From assembly GCF_026586665.1 (NCBI RefSeq), contig NZ_JAODIY010000013.1, positions 1 to 64,000 of the forward strand: a stretch of 64,000 bases of DNA, given 5' to 3'. Origin of the DNA: Halovenus rubra. Its GTDB lineage: Archaea; Halobacteriota; Halobacteria; Halobacteriales; Haloarculaceae. Positions 1-8,559 of the stretch are shown here, one piece after another. The first letter of the stretch is position 1. Each line of letters begins with the position of its first letter. The notes beneath the pieces are model-generated. The model saw only the letters and a program-made list of their open reading frames with translations, ran no database searches and had not been told where the DNA came from. A program made the translations under genes and the position numbers.

Positions 1-1554
1 ACCATCCCTCCGAGATACGTTTGTCCGCCTGTTGCATCGATCTACGCAACCAATTTCGCGGCTCCTACGAGAGACTATCGAAATCGATTGGGGGTAAACA
101 CGTACGTCGTACGTATATCCAAACATTGCCTGCTTGGCACGAATCGTGTTAGATGCCTGTGGCTCGGTGTCAGCCTGGGTTTGGTCATCGAGTTGTACCT
201 GCTCGTCAGCCACCCATGTCCCATACTGTTCGTCAGTAATCTCGTCAAACACGTCAGCATCAGGAACGATACGTCCCTCTGTTGGGTCCGCCACAAAACA
301 TTGTCCGGGCTGTAGCCGACCCCGCTCGACAATCTCGCTCTCATCGTAGGGAAGCACACCCACCTCCGAGGCCATGACGAGCGTGTCATCTGAGAGGAGA
401 TCGTACCGGCAGGGGCGGAGTCCGTTGCGGTCAAGCACGGCTCCAACGCGTTCTCCGTCTGTTCCCACAACGAGGGCAGGCCCATCCCATGGTTCGATAA
501 GTGATGCGTGATACTCATAGAACTCTTGGCGCTTCTCGTCGATTGCTGTCTCATCTCCCCTCCACGCCTCGGGAATCAACATCCTGAGTGCGTGTGGAAG
601 TGAACGCCCACCTTCGAGAAGGAGTTCAAGCACGTTATCGAGACTCGCCGTATCGGATTGGTCAGGGTCGTCAATAATCGGTTTGATTTTCTCGATATCG
701 TCGCCAAACGCATCGTGGGCGAGGTCCGTCTCGCGGCTGCGCATCCAGTTGATGTTCCCTCGAATCGTATTAAACTCGCCATTGTGGACCATCGTTCGGA
801 AGGGATGTGCCAGATGCCATGCTCCCAACGTGTTCGTCGAAAACCGTGCGTGTACCATCGCGAAGACCGACCGCATCCGCTCGTCAGTCAAATCTGGGTA
901 GTATGTGGCAAGCTGGCTTGCCTTCAGCAACCCTTTGTAGATGACTGTTTTTCTGTCAAGTGAAACAATATAGCACTGTTCGTATCCCGGCGGTTGTTTG
1001 GTATCGACTCTGTTTTCGACGACACGCCGTGCAACATACAGTCGTCTATCGAATTCATCGGCTGTCAGTCCGGTGTCGGTAGACTCATCCCGTGGAACGA
1101 TGAACACCTGTTCGACGTGGGGTTCTGACTCAATTGCTGTGTCGCCAAGACGACTGTTGTCCGTCGGGACACTACGCCAAGTACGGACCTCCAATCCTTC
1201 CTCAACCAGTGCATCTTCAACGAGCAGTTTAAGCCTGTGTCGAGCCTCGTCATCGCAAGGGAAAAACAGTGTTCCAACAGCGTAGTTTCCCGTTGATGGC
1301 AAGTCGGCATCAACCACAGCCGAAAAGAACTCGTGGGGGATACGTAACATAATTCCAGCACCGTCACCGGTTGCCTCTTCGGCCCCGGTTGTTCCCCGGT
1401 GTTCCATGTTCTCTAGTACTTGCAAGGACTCATCGACGATACGCGACCCACCATCCCCATCTAAATCCATTACCACGCCCACGCCACAGTTCGAGCGTGA
1501 CCTGGTTGCATCAACCAGGCTGTCCTCGCCCGAGGACATGCCATTGTGTGTCAT
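1..1554 (-). pseudogene. gltB: Glutamate synthase large subunit, N-terminal part, apparently truncated
   Basis: About 485 recognisable residues of ferredoxin/NAD(P)H-type glutamate synthase, which moves the amide of glutamine to 2-oxoglutarate. After a 22-residue leader comes the class II glutaminase nucleophile Cys23 in SNCGVGVV. Further on are FSTNT, HNGEFNTIRGNINWM and LDRNGLRPCRY, all glutaminase-domain motifs. Family members have about 1500 residues, so the central and FMN domains would lie to the left. However, after FGYTYDVRV (about position 98) the frame stays open but turns into Arg/Cys-rich sequence unlike GltB, and a convergent ORF ends at 97. I infer an insertion or rearrangement breakpoint. 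A sequencing frameshift is the alternative. The start is ATG 1554, with a TATA element about 30 bases upstream. Confidence 0.72.
2..97 (+). CDS. C-terminal end of an unidentified ORF (partial)
   Basis: A reading frame entering from the left edge runs for 31 codons and stops with TAA at 95-97. The peptide is Leu/Arg-rich and amphipathic, ends in EIDWG, and reads like a real C-terminus, unlike the other frames here. It is convergent with the glutamate synthase reading, and its stop falls exactly where that homology ends. It could be the last residues of a transposase or of an unrelated neighbour. I do not recognise the family, and 31 residues are too few for a functional call. Confidence 0.3.
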   Translation, partial: PSLRDTFVRLLHRSTQPISRLLRETIEIDWG

Positions 1555-1578
1555 GTTTGCGCCTTGTAGATTGCAGCC

Positions 1579-1590
1579 GTATATTAAGTT
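1579..1590 (-). promoter_or_regulatory. TATA element for gltB
   Basis: The AT-rich tract on the plus strand, atattaag at 1581-1588, is centred about 30 bases upstream of ATG 1554. That is the spacing expected for a nearly leaderless haloarchaeal transcript, and it supports this start. More AT-rich sequence (1600-1640) separates it from the gene upstream. Confidence 0.4.
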
Positions 1591-1678
1591 TATCTAGATA
1601 CAGGTAGATAGAATTTATATTCATTAAGGTAATTGAATATCACGCCACGTGGGGCATCTACTGCCGTTTTATTGGAAT

Positions 1679-2155
1679 CTATCGGACACTGAATGCTGTG
1701 GGCTGAGTTGTCCACTTCCAGCCCGGGAGCCGTGTTTGGAACCCAGCAGCGAGTGCTGCATCGAGGTCATCCACACCTGCACGCTCGCCGTTGTGGATAT
1801 GAACATCGGCGTAATGAAAGGTTGCCTCGCCAAGCAGTCGAAATGGCTGGTTGCCTGCAATCATACCAGCAAGTTCGCGACCCAGCAGTTCGTCCACAAT
1901 GAATCCTGGATAGTCACCTTCGACATCTATCTCACGGAGTAGTCCGGTGAGTGCAGCAATATTTACTGCGAGGTCACCGTCGGCAAACACGGCCTCGACT
2001 TCATCATGGTACTGGGAGGTCGTTACAGACCCAACCTCAGTGTCAAACAGTTCACCGAGGTCGGTCCGCACCTCGTTGATAAGTGGGACCACACGCTCAG
2101 CTCGCTCATCGACCCATTTGTATTCACTGGCGACGGTTTCCGGAGTCAGTCGCAT
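1679..2155 (-). CDS. Conserved protein of unknown function, kynureninase-linked
   Basis: 158 residues, acidic, without signal peptide or membrane segment. I do not recognise a named domain. A histidine-rich patch (His114, His119, His121 in FHYADVHIH) could bind metal, but that is inference. It starts 41 bases after kynureninase on the same strand, so it is probably cotranscribed and may act in the same tryptophan-degradation route. It lacks the HxGTHxDxPxH signature of the cyclase-type kynurenine formamidase. That formamidase step is otherwise unassigned in this locus. Confidence 0.75.
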   Translation of the reverse strand: MRLTPETVASEYKWVDERAERVVPLINEVRTDLGELFDTEVGSVTTSQYHDEVEAVFADGDLAVNIAALTGLLREIDVEGDYPGFIVDELLGRELAGMIAGNQPFRLLGEATFHYADVHIHNGERAGVDDLDAALAAGFQTRLPGWKWTTQPTAFSVR

Positions 2156-2196
2156 ACCACTATCACAATCGCGGGAAAGGAGAGTCTTGTGCTGGG

Positions 2197-3519
2197 TTAC
2201 GTCACGCCAGAAGCGTCGCTCTCGTAGGATTTGTAGCTCTCGCTTTCCAGAATCTCGTCGAGCAACTGAACAAACTCGTACGTTTCTTCAAAGCTGACAT
2301 ACAGTGGTGCAGGACAGGCACGAATAACGTTTGGCTCACGGTAGTCGACAATTGCACCGCTGTCACGGAGTGCCTGACTCACCTGGTAGGCATCAGGGTG
2401 TTCGATAGCGACATGCCCACCACGGCGCGCAGAGTCCCGCGGTGTTCCGACAGTACAGTCCTCAAGTTGTTCATCGACAAGAGCAATGAGGTAGTCGGTA
2501 AGTTCGATTGATTTCTCACGAATCGGCTCGATACCCGCCTCGTGAACCAGTTCGAGCGAGCCAAGAAGCGGGGCAGAGCTAAACAGTGGGACGGCAGTAA
2601 TCTGCCAGCCACCGGCTGACTGAGCGGGTGTAAACTCCAACTCCATATCGAACTGGGTCTCTTTTTCATGGCCCCACCAGCCCGCAAGTGACGGCATTGT
2701 TCCGAAGTGGCGTTCATTGATGTAGAGCCCACCAACAGCACCTGGACCGCCGTTGAGGTACTTGTAGCTACACCAGACAGCAAAGTCAACACCGTGAGCC
2801 GAGAGGTCGTGGGGGACAGCGCCGACAGAGTGAGCCAAGTCGAACCCTGCATAGATGTCACGCTCATGTGCCTCACGAGTTATCGTCTCGATGTCGAACA
2901 GTTGGCCGCTTCGATAGAGAACGCCGGGCATGAACACAATACCGATATCATTCTCATCCATCGCGGCAATGATGTCGTCTGTCTCGATGGTTCGGCCATC
3001 ACGACTCTCGACGATGTGCAGGTGGTCTTCGGGGTCAAGTCCCCGCTGACGGAGCTGGCCTCGAATAGCGTAGTGGTCCGACGGAAAGTCAAGGTCGTTG
3101 ACTAAGATTCCTTTGTCGTCATCACACTTGTCAAGAAATGTCGATATTGTTGCATGGATATTAGTCGTCGTGGTGCCAGTGGCAACGCATTCTTCGGGAC
3201 TGGCTCCAAGTAGTGGCGCAAGCTTCTCGCCGAGTCGCTCGCCGTACCAGAACCAAGATGGGTCGGCTTCGCTCCAGCCTTCGATTCCTAGTGTCCGCCA
3301 CTGCTCGATTGCTTCCTCAAGCCGCGCCTCGGCAGCATCGGAAAGTGGCCCCAGCGAGTTACCTTCCAGATACAGTTCATCAGGGAGGCTAAAGTGTGTG
3401 CTAAACCCACTAAGTGGGTCCCCCTCGTCGCGCTTACGAGCTTCTTCAACCCCGGATGCGTTGACTGCAGAGCTGTTGCTGTCCACAGATTGTGTCTGTG
3501 GAGAGTTGTCGTCTTCCAT
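2197..3519 (-). CDS. kynU: Kynureninase
   Basis: PLP-dependent enzyme (fold type I) that cleaves kynurenine to anthranilate and alanine. The 440 residues match the family length. A disordered acidic leader of about 35 residues precedes the canonical LYLEGNSLGPLS start of the domain. The cofactor lysine is about residue 253 in SYKYLNGGPGAVGG, and FDLAHSVGAVPHDL holds the PLP-binding aspartate and histidine. It is transcribed divergently from the dioxygenase at 3688 across a 168-base intergenic region, and it is followed by a small unknown gene. The pair provides a route from tryptophan to anthranilate. Start ATG 3519. Confidence 0.93.
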   Translation of the reverse strand: MEDDNSPQTQSVDSNSSAVNASGVEEARKRDEGDPLSGFSTHFSLPDELYLEGNSLGPLSDAAEARLEEAIEQWRTLGIEGWSEADPSWFWYGERLGEKLAPLLGASPEECVATGTTTTNIHATISTFLDKCDDDKGILVNDLDFPSDHYAIRGQLRQRGLDPEDHLHIVESRDGRTIETDDIIAAMDENDIGIVFMPGVLYRSGQLFDIETITREAHERDIYAGFDLAHSVGAVPHDLSAHGVDFAVWCSYKYLNGGPGAVGGLYINERHFGTMPSLAGWWGHEKETQFDMELEFTPAQSAGGWQITAVPLFSSAPLLGSLELVHEAGIEPIREKSIELTDYLIALVDEQLEDCTVGTPRDSARRGGHVAIEHPDAYQVSQALRDSGAIVDYREPNVIRACPAPLYVSFEETYEFVQLLDEILESESYKSYESDASGVT

Positions 3520-3633
3520 GGAGGCACCATTTATCGAGGGAGTATACGAAAGTACCGGTTACGCTGGTGATGATAGTCGCTACAAAGCAGACACTGTTCT
3601 GTGCTAGACAACACCTTTGGACATCTATGTACA

Positions 3634-3644
3634 GAATATATAAG
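3634..3644 (+). promoter_or_regulatory. TATA element for the dioxygenase gene
   Basis: gaatatataag is centred about 49 bases upstream of ATG 3688. An in-frame ATG at 3649 lies too close to this element to be used, so the element decides the start. The predicted transcript begins near 3665, giving a leader of about 20 bases. Confidence 0.5.
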
Positions 3645-3687
3645 AAAAATGACTAATTTGATAATCACGGAGACAAATGGTATTCTA

Positions 3688-4848
3688 ATGAGTACCCCAA
3701 ATCAGGAGCCAGACCAAGCAGTGATATCCGCGGACCGCGGATTTCTCCCGGACAGTGACCCCATGGAGTCATTCAATGAAGAACCCGACTTCCAGTCAAG
3801 CAACGAGTTTCTACGAGAGCTTGACGCGCTGACAGCAGCGTTGCCCGACCAGCTCGAACGTAATCAGCTTCGGCCAGCAGTCGAAGCACTTCCTGCGATG
3901 CCTGAGGGCCTCGTGGCGGAGCTGAACACACGTGGTTGCTGGCGGCTCTGTCTGCTGAGTGGATTTCTTGGGAGTGCGTACGTCCACCATCTCGGAAAAG
4001 AGTCAGCAGACAGCATTCCAGCAAGTATCGCCGTTCCGCTCTATGAGACATCCCAACGACTCGGTCGAAAGCCGATGCTTGCCTATGACGTGCTCTGTCT
4101 GCACAACTTCTGTCGCCATGAGAGTGAGTCTGGGTTCGGGCTAGATAACATCGACACGCTCGTCGATTTCACCACGCACGAGGACGAACGCTGGTTCGTC
4201 AAGATTCATATCGCGATAGAGGCTGCTGCTGGGTCTGGACTCGTAGCTGCCAGGCGGCTTCACGAGTCTGTACGCACCGATACCCCGAGAGCAGTTGAGG
4301 CTGCGCTCGATACAATACATGAGTCGCTACAGCGCCAGACCAGCCATATGCAACGAATGCGCGAGCGCAATGATCCCGAAACATTCGCACAACAGTACCG
4401 TCCGTACTACGATGGATTCGATGGCGTTGTCTATGAAGGAGTCGACGCTTTCGACGAAGAGCCACAGTCGTTCCGTGGCGGGTCAGGGGCACAGAGTCTT
4501 GCACTTCCGTCGTTCGACGCTGCCCTCGGTATCGACCACAGTGGAACAGGACTGACCGCACATCTCGACTCACTCCGCTCGTACTTGCCAGACTCTCACC
4601 TTGCAGTTGCTCAGGCATTCGAGCGTGGCCCCGACGTTCGCTCGTACGTTGCTGAACGTGACAGTCAAACGATGCGGGAATCGTACAACGATTGTATCGA
4701 TGCCATCTCGTCGTTCAGAACAGTCCATTTCGGGCAGACAATTGAGTACATCCGCCGGATGACCGGAGACACGACCGGAACCGGGGGAACAGATTACGAA
4801 GCATTCCTCCAACTGCTACAGTCAAAAACAGAAGAACACCGGCTCTAA
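3688..4848 (+). CDS. Indoleamine 2,3-dioxygenase family haem enzyme
   Basis: 386 residues. It oxidatively opens the indole ring of tryptophan to N-formylkynurenine using haem. The C-terminal half follows animal IDO closely: FRGGSGAQS, then FDAALGI, LRSYLP, VRSYV, YNDCIDA, and RTVHFGQTIEYI carrying the proximal haem ligand His347, then TGTGGTDYEAFL. The N-terminal half has IPASIAVPLYETSQRLGRKP, the typical IDO helix pattern. Start ATG 3688 is chosen because the TATA element is 49 bases upstream. The frame is open back to 3601, but those codons overlap the promoter. Divergent kynureninase supports a catabolic role. N-formylkynurenine would still need a formamidase. Confidence 0.88.
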   Translation: MSTPNQEPDQAVISADRGFLPDSDPMESFNEEPDFQSSNEFLRELDALTAALPDQLERNQLRPAVEALPAMPEGLVAELNTRGCWRLCLLSGFLGSAYVHHLGKESADSIPASIAVPLYETSQRLGRKPMLAYDVLCLHNFCRHESESGFGLDNIDTLVDFTTHEDERWFVKIHIAIEAAAGSGLVAARRLHESVRTDTPRAVEAALDTIHESLQRQTSHMQRMRERNDPETFAQQYRPYYDGFDGVVYEGVDAFDEEPQSFRGGSGAQSLALPSFDAALGIDHSGTGLTAHLDSLRSYLPDSHLAVAQAFERGPDVRSYVAERDSQTMRESYNDCIDAISSFRTVHFGQTIEYIRRMTGDTTGTGGTDYEAFLQLLQSKTEEHRL

Positions 4849-4892
4849 GCGACCGGCACAACCAGTAACGACTGACAACAGACTTGCGAAGG

Positions 4893-4952
4893 TTTTAAAG
4901 CTTCGAGTGATAACCCGGAATTAAGAGTGGTTTTCCGGGCAGTTCGCCCGGA
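4893..4952 (+). promoter_or_regulatory. aCPSF1 promoter and leader hairpin
   Basis: ttttaaag at 4893-4900 is a good TATA element, but the ATG is at 5054, so the leader would be about 130 bases. Near its predicted 5' end a 7-bp perfect stem (tccgggc 4934-4940 with gcccgga 4946-4952, loop agttc) could form in the RNA. Most haloarchaeal genes have short or no leaders, so a long structured leader ahead of a ribonuclease or termination-factor gene may be regulatory. Confidence 0.4.
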
Positions 4953-5053
4953 TACAACTGTTACGTAGTGAAGCGACAGTACACGATGATTCGTTCACAT
5001 ACTGAACCAAACCACCCTGACCAACTACGCAAGTTAGTGGGCATATTTGAGCT

Positions 5054-6973
5054 ATGAGCACGGTAGAAAACCAACTTGAAGAATTACAGTCGACGATAGA
5101 GAGCGAAGTACCGAATGATATCACAATTACTGAGGTCCGATACGAGGGACCAGAGCTAGTTATCTACACGAGGGACCCAAAGCGATTCGCCAGTGACGGC
5201 GACCTTGTTCGTCAGCTTGCCTCACAGTTGCGAAAGCGCATTACCGTTCGGCCTGACCCGACCGCACTCTCGTCACCTGACGATGCAGAGGCCGAAGTTA
5301 CAGAAGTGATCCCGGACGAGGCGGGCGTTACTGACCTTGACTTCCATATCGATACCGGCGAAGTCGTTATCGAAGCACAAAAACCCGGCATGGTAATCGG
5401 TCGTCACGGAACGACACTCCGTGAGATTACACAAGAAACCGGTTGGACTCCTGAAGTCGTCCGGACACCCCCAATAGAGTCGTCGACTGTCAAGAACGTC
5501 CGTAACTTCCTCAAACAGGAACGCAACGAGCGTCGCGACATCCTCGAACGGATCGGTCGACAGATTCATCGCGAGGAGATGTCAGATGACCAGTGGGTCC
5601 GGATTACGACGCTGGGCTGCTGTCGAGAGGTTGGCCGGGCCGCATTCATTCTTTCGACACCTGAAACGCGTGTGCTCATCGACTGTGGTGACAAGCCCGG
5701 CTCCGAAGATGAGGTTCCGTATCTACAAGTGCCCGAAGCCCTCGGTTCAGGCCCGAGTTCGCTTGATGCCGTTATTCTCACTCACGCCCACCTCGACCAC
5801 TCAGCACTCGTTCCGCTGCTGTTCAAATACGGATACGATGGCCCGATTTACACGACCGAACCGTCGCGAGACCTGATGGGTCTACTCACGCTCGACTACC
5901 TCGACGTTGCCGCAAAAGAAGGGCGAGCACCGCCGTATGAGTCCGAGATGGTTCGCGAAGCGATCAAACACACGATTCCGCTCGAGTACGGTGACGTAAC
6001 TGATATCGCACCCGATATCAAACTCACCTTGCACAACGCAGGGCATATTCTTGGCTCGGCGGTTGCACACTTCCACATCGGCGATGGCCTCTACAACGTG
6101 GCTTTCTCCGGCGATATTCATTATGACGATACTCGTCTATTCAACGGTGCAGTCAACGACTTCCCACGGGTAGAGACGCTTGTACTCGAATCGACCTATG
6201 GTGGCCGTGATGATTACCAGACCGACCAGAAAGACTCAGAGCGGAAGCTGAAACACGTCCTCAAGAACACGCTAGAACGTGACGGAAAAGTCGTTATTCC
6301 GGCATTCGCCGTCGGGCGCTCCCAAGAGATCATGCTGGTTCTCGAAGAGGCTATGCGGAAAGGAGAGTTGCCCGAAGTGCCGGTCCATCTTGACGGGATG
6401 ATCTGGGAGGCGACTGCAATTCATACGACCTACCCCGAGTATCTGCGCGACGACCTCCGAGAGCGGATTTTCCACGACGACTCGAATCCGTTCCTTGCTG
6501 ACCAGTTCAACCACATCGACGGCGGTGAGGAGGAACGCCAAGAGGTCGCCGACAGCGGTCCCTGTATTATTCTATCGACCTCGGGAATGATGGAAGGCGG
6601 CCCAATTATGTCTTGGCTTGAACACGTTGGTTCCGAAGAAGATTCCACACTAATGTTCGTTGGCTATCAGGCAGAGGGGACTCTCGGTAGCCGCATCCAA
6701 AACGGGCGACGAGAGATCCCAATTGGCGGACGGAACGGACGAGGAAGCTCTCTAACGCTAAATATGGATGTCAAAACGGTCGATGGTTTCTCCGGGCACG
6801 CCGACAGACAGGGGCTCGAAAACTTCGTCCAGACAATGAACCCTCGTCCGGAGAAAGTCCTCTGTGTCCACGGCGACGAGCGCTCGACACAGGACCTGTC
6901 ATCGGCACTATACCACGACTTCAATATGCGGACGTTTGCTCCAAAGAACCTCGAAACGTTCCGTTTCCTGTGA
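5054..6973 (+). CDS. KH-domain beta-CASP ribonuclease aCPSF1 (FttA)
   Basis: 639 residues, the usual length. The archaeal CPSF73 homologue is an RNA 3'-end endonuclease and exonuclease and the general transcription termination factor. The order is an N-terminal KH-like domain (to about residue 75), a second KH domain with GRHG at 116-119, then a metallo-beta-lactamase core with the zinc motif HAHLDH at 244-249. Later come the GHILGSA and SGDIHYDD loops, the beta-CASP insert (PAFAVGRSQE), STSGMMEGGP and the C-terminal FSGHADRQGL and CVHGDE motifs. All metal-binding positions look intact. It acts on nascent RNA with RNA polymerase. Confidence 0.95.
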   Translation: MSTVENQLEELQSTIESEVPNDITITEVRYEGPELVIYTRDPKRFASDGDLVRQLASQLRKRITVRPDPTALSSPDDAEAEVTEVIPDEAGVTDLDFHIDTGEVVIEAQKPGMVIGRHGTTLREITQETGWTPEVVRTPPIESSTVKNVRNFLKQERNERRDILERIGRQIHREEMSDDQWVRITTLGCCREVGRAAFILSTPETRVLIDCGDKPGSEDEVPYLQVPEALGSGPSSLDAVILTHAHLDHSALVPLLFKYGYDGPIYTTEPSRDLMGLLTLDYLDVAAKEGRAPPYESEMVREAIKHTIPLEYGDVTDIAPDIKLTLHNAGHILGSAVAHFHIGDGLYNVAFSGDIHYDDTRLFNGAVNDFPRVETLVLESTYGGRDDYQTDQKDSERKLKHVLKNTLERDGKVVIPAFAVGRSQEIMLVLEEAMRKGELPEVPVHLDGMIWEATAIHTTYPEYLRDDLRERIFHDDSNPFLADQFNHIDGGEEERQEVADSGPCIILSTSGMMEGGPIMSWLEHVGSEEDSTLMFVGYQAEGTLGSRIQNGRREIPIGGRNGRGSSLTLNMDVKTVDGFSGHADRQGLENFVQTMNPRPEKVLCVHGDERSTQDLSSALYHDFNMRTFAPKNLETFRFL

Positions 6974-7126
6974 ACTGTCCCAACGGTGGGTCTGGCTGTA
7001 CCGTTGTTGGCTAAAGGAACTATCTATCAGCAGAACTGGTCAAGACAATAACCACTTGTTTGAGAGTCGCATGCATTCTCGGAGAAATGACGTGCGCTTT
7101 TTGTACCCAGCGGGAGGATTCGTGGT

Positions 7127-7792
7127 ATGGACGTCCGAGTGAACGCCGCGATTAGCGCTGACGGAAAGCTCTCTTCGCGGCGGCGCGAGCAGATTGCAAT
7201 CAGTGGTGAGCGGGACTTTGACCGGGTTGACGGGCTCAGAGCTGAAAGTGATGCCGTCATGGTCGGTGTTGGCACAATCCTCGCAGATAACCCATCGTTG
7301 ACCATAGACGAGTCGGAACGTCAAGAACAGCGCCGTCAGAATGGGCAGCCTGAAAATCCGGCGCGCGTTGTGGCCGACTCGCATGTCCGTACCCCGCCTG
7401 ATGCTGCAGTACTTGACGACAGCGCCGAGACGTATCTCCTTGTCAGTGATGCCGCCCCGTCAGACTTCGTCGCTCAAATGGAAGAACAGGGTGCGACGGT
7501 TATTGCGACCGGTGAAAACCGCGCTGATCTGGCCAGTGCGTTCCAGGAGCTGGACTCACACGGCGTCGAGCAACTCTTTGTCGAAGGTGGTGGTGAGGTT
7601 ATTTACTCCCTGTTTGAGGACGAACTCGTCGACAGACTCTCGGTATTTGTCGGGTCGCTCGTTATCGGCGGCAGGGACGCACCGACATTGGCCGACGGCG
7701 ACGGGTTCATTGAAGATTTCCCGCAACTTGAACTCGACACAGTTACGCAAGTTGATGATGGGGTTGTCCTCGAATACGACGTGTTAAACTGA
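7127..7792 (+). CDS. arfC: 2,5-diamino-6-(ribosylamino)-pyrimidinone 5'-phosphate reductase
   Basis: 221 residues of the RibD C-terminal (DHFR-like) reductase family. In archaea this NADPH enzyme reduces the ribosyl side chain to ribityl in riboflavin and F420 biosynthesis. Visible motifs are VNAAISADGKLS at the N-terminus, MVGVGTILADNPSLT (substrate and cofactor loop) and LFVEGGGEVIYSLF. The start ATG 7127 aligns with the family N-terminus. It converges on the small gene at 7811 with 18 bases between stop codons. Confidence 0.88.
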   Translation: MDVRVNAAISADGKLSSRRREQIAISGERDFDRVDGLRAESDAVMVGVGTILADNPSLTIDESERQEQRRQNGQPENPARVVADSHVRTPPDAAVLDDSAETYLLVSDAAPSDFVAQMEEQGATVIATGENRADLASAFQELDSHGVEQLFVEGGGEVIYSLFEDELVDRLSVFVGSLVIGGRDAPTLADGDGFIEDFPQLELDTVTQVDDGVVLEYDVLN

Positions 7793-7810
7793 CCCAAAAA
7801 GGCTCGCTAT

Positions 7811-8095
7811 TCAGTGGCTGTGACCGGTCATTTCCTGGAAGCTCTGGCCGAAGCGCTCTTCGAATTCGTCCAGTGTTGCTTCCTCGGCAGCTTCAAGTTC
7901 GTCTCCGACGTCGCCGTGGCCGTGGTGGACAATGCCATGTGCCTGCTGTGCGAGGCCAAGCAGTGCAAGGTTTCCGACAACGTCTGCCGACGACTCTTCG
8001 CCCTCGCTTAGAGCGTTTGTCAGTGTAAGCGGAATTTCGAATTCGTCGCTTTCCCCGTCTACTTCGATACTGACCGTGGTTGTTTCAGGTTCCAT
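7811..8095 (-). CDS. Small acidic haloarchaeal protein
   Basis: 94 residues, very acidic, no membrane segment. It begins with a short beta-rich stretch (TVSIEVDG, DEFEIPLTLTNAL). It continues with a small-residue helix and a histidine cluster (HGIVHHGHGD), and ends TGHSH. A TATA-like taataaag near 8118 lies about 25 bases before the ATG, consistent with leaderless expression. I do not recognise a functional family. The His-rich segments might bind metal. Confidence 0.7.
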   Translation of the reverse strand: MEPETTTVSIEVDGESDEFEIPLTLTNALSEGEESSADVVGNLALLGLAQQAHGIVHHGHGDVGDELEAAEEATLDEFEERFGQSFQEMTGHSH

Positions 8096-8486
8096 ACCCC
8101 TCTTTTGAGAGACGGTAATAAAGACCCTGCGACTATCTCTACTCTACAGATGTTGACTCAACGGCTTTGATGAATCGCCGTACGTGAGTTACTTCGATGG
8201 GTTACGACTCGTGTGATATTGTTGACCGAACACATCAGAATAGTCTCACAGAATTTACGCGTGGTTGTCCTATTAGGGAGCCTACCACTGGAAGGATAAC
8301 CACAGGCCGGGCTGACCAATCCGGCTAATTTAATCGGTGAGCTTCTATAACGGAAGTAATATTTTGGCTAAGTTACGGGTTGGTCGCTCCACGCCATAGG
8401 ACACGCACGACCTGCTTACGCAGGGTAATCGCGCATTTCAGTGACATAGTCACAAACTCTACATACCGAAGCGACTACCCGACAAA
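8096..8486. other. Gene-poor stretch with small hairpins
   Basis: No convincing coding frame. It holds three short perfect stem-loops: gccgg/ccggc (8306-8325), cctgc/gcagg (8411-8424) and gtgac/gtcac (8441-8453). On the minus strand they follow the tRNA-like gene. I see no repeats or transposase remnant. The part before 8300 shows nothing recognisable beyond the promoter of the gene at 7811. Confidence 0.4.
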
Positions 8487-8559
8487 GCTGGAAGATGGAT
8501 TCGAACCATCAACTTCAGTCAAACATAGGGACTGCGCTCTTCCGTTGAGCTATCCCAGC
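8487..8559 (-). tRNA. tRNA gene with an enlarged (9-base) anticodon loop; identity uncertain
   Basis: The reverse strand folds as a cloverleaf of 73 bases without CCA. The acceptor is gctggga with ttccagc (one G-T pair), then TA at positions 8-9, D stem gctc/gagc, anticodon stem cagtc/gactg, a 5-base variable region, and T stem gatgg/ccatc around ttcgaat. Every arm is perfect, but the anticodon loop is nine bases (cctatgttt) rather than seven, so the anticodon cannot be read with confidence. The stems are richer in A-T than the neighbouring tRNA-Gly, which hints at a foreign or viral origin. A decayed tRNA is the alternative. Confidence 0.6.
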
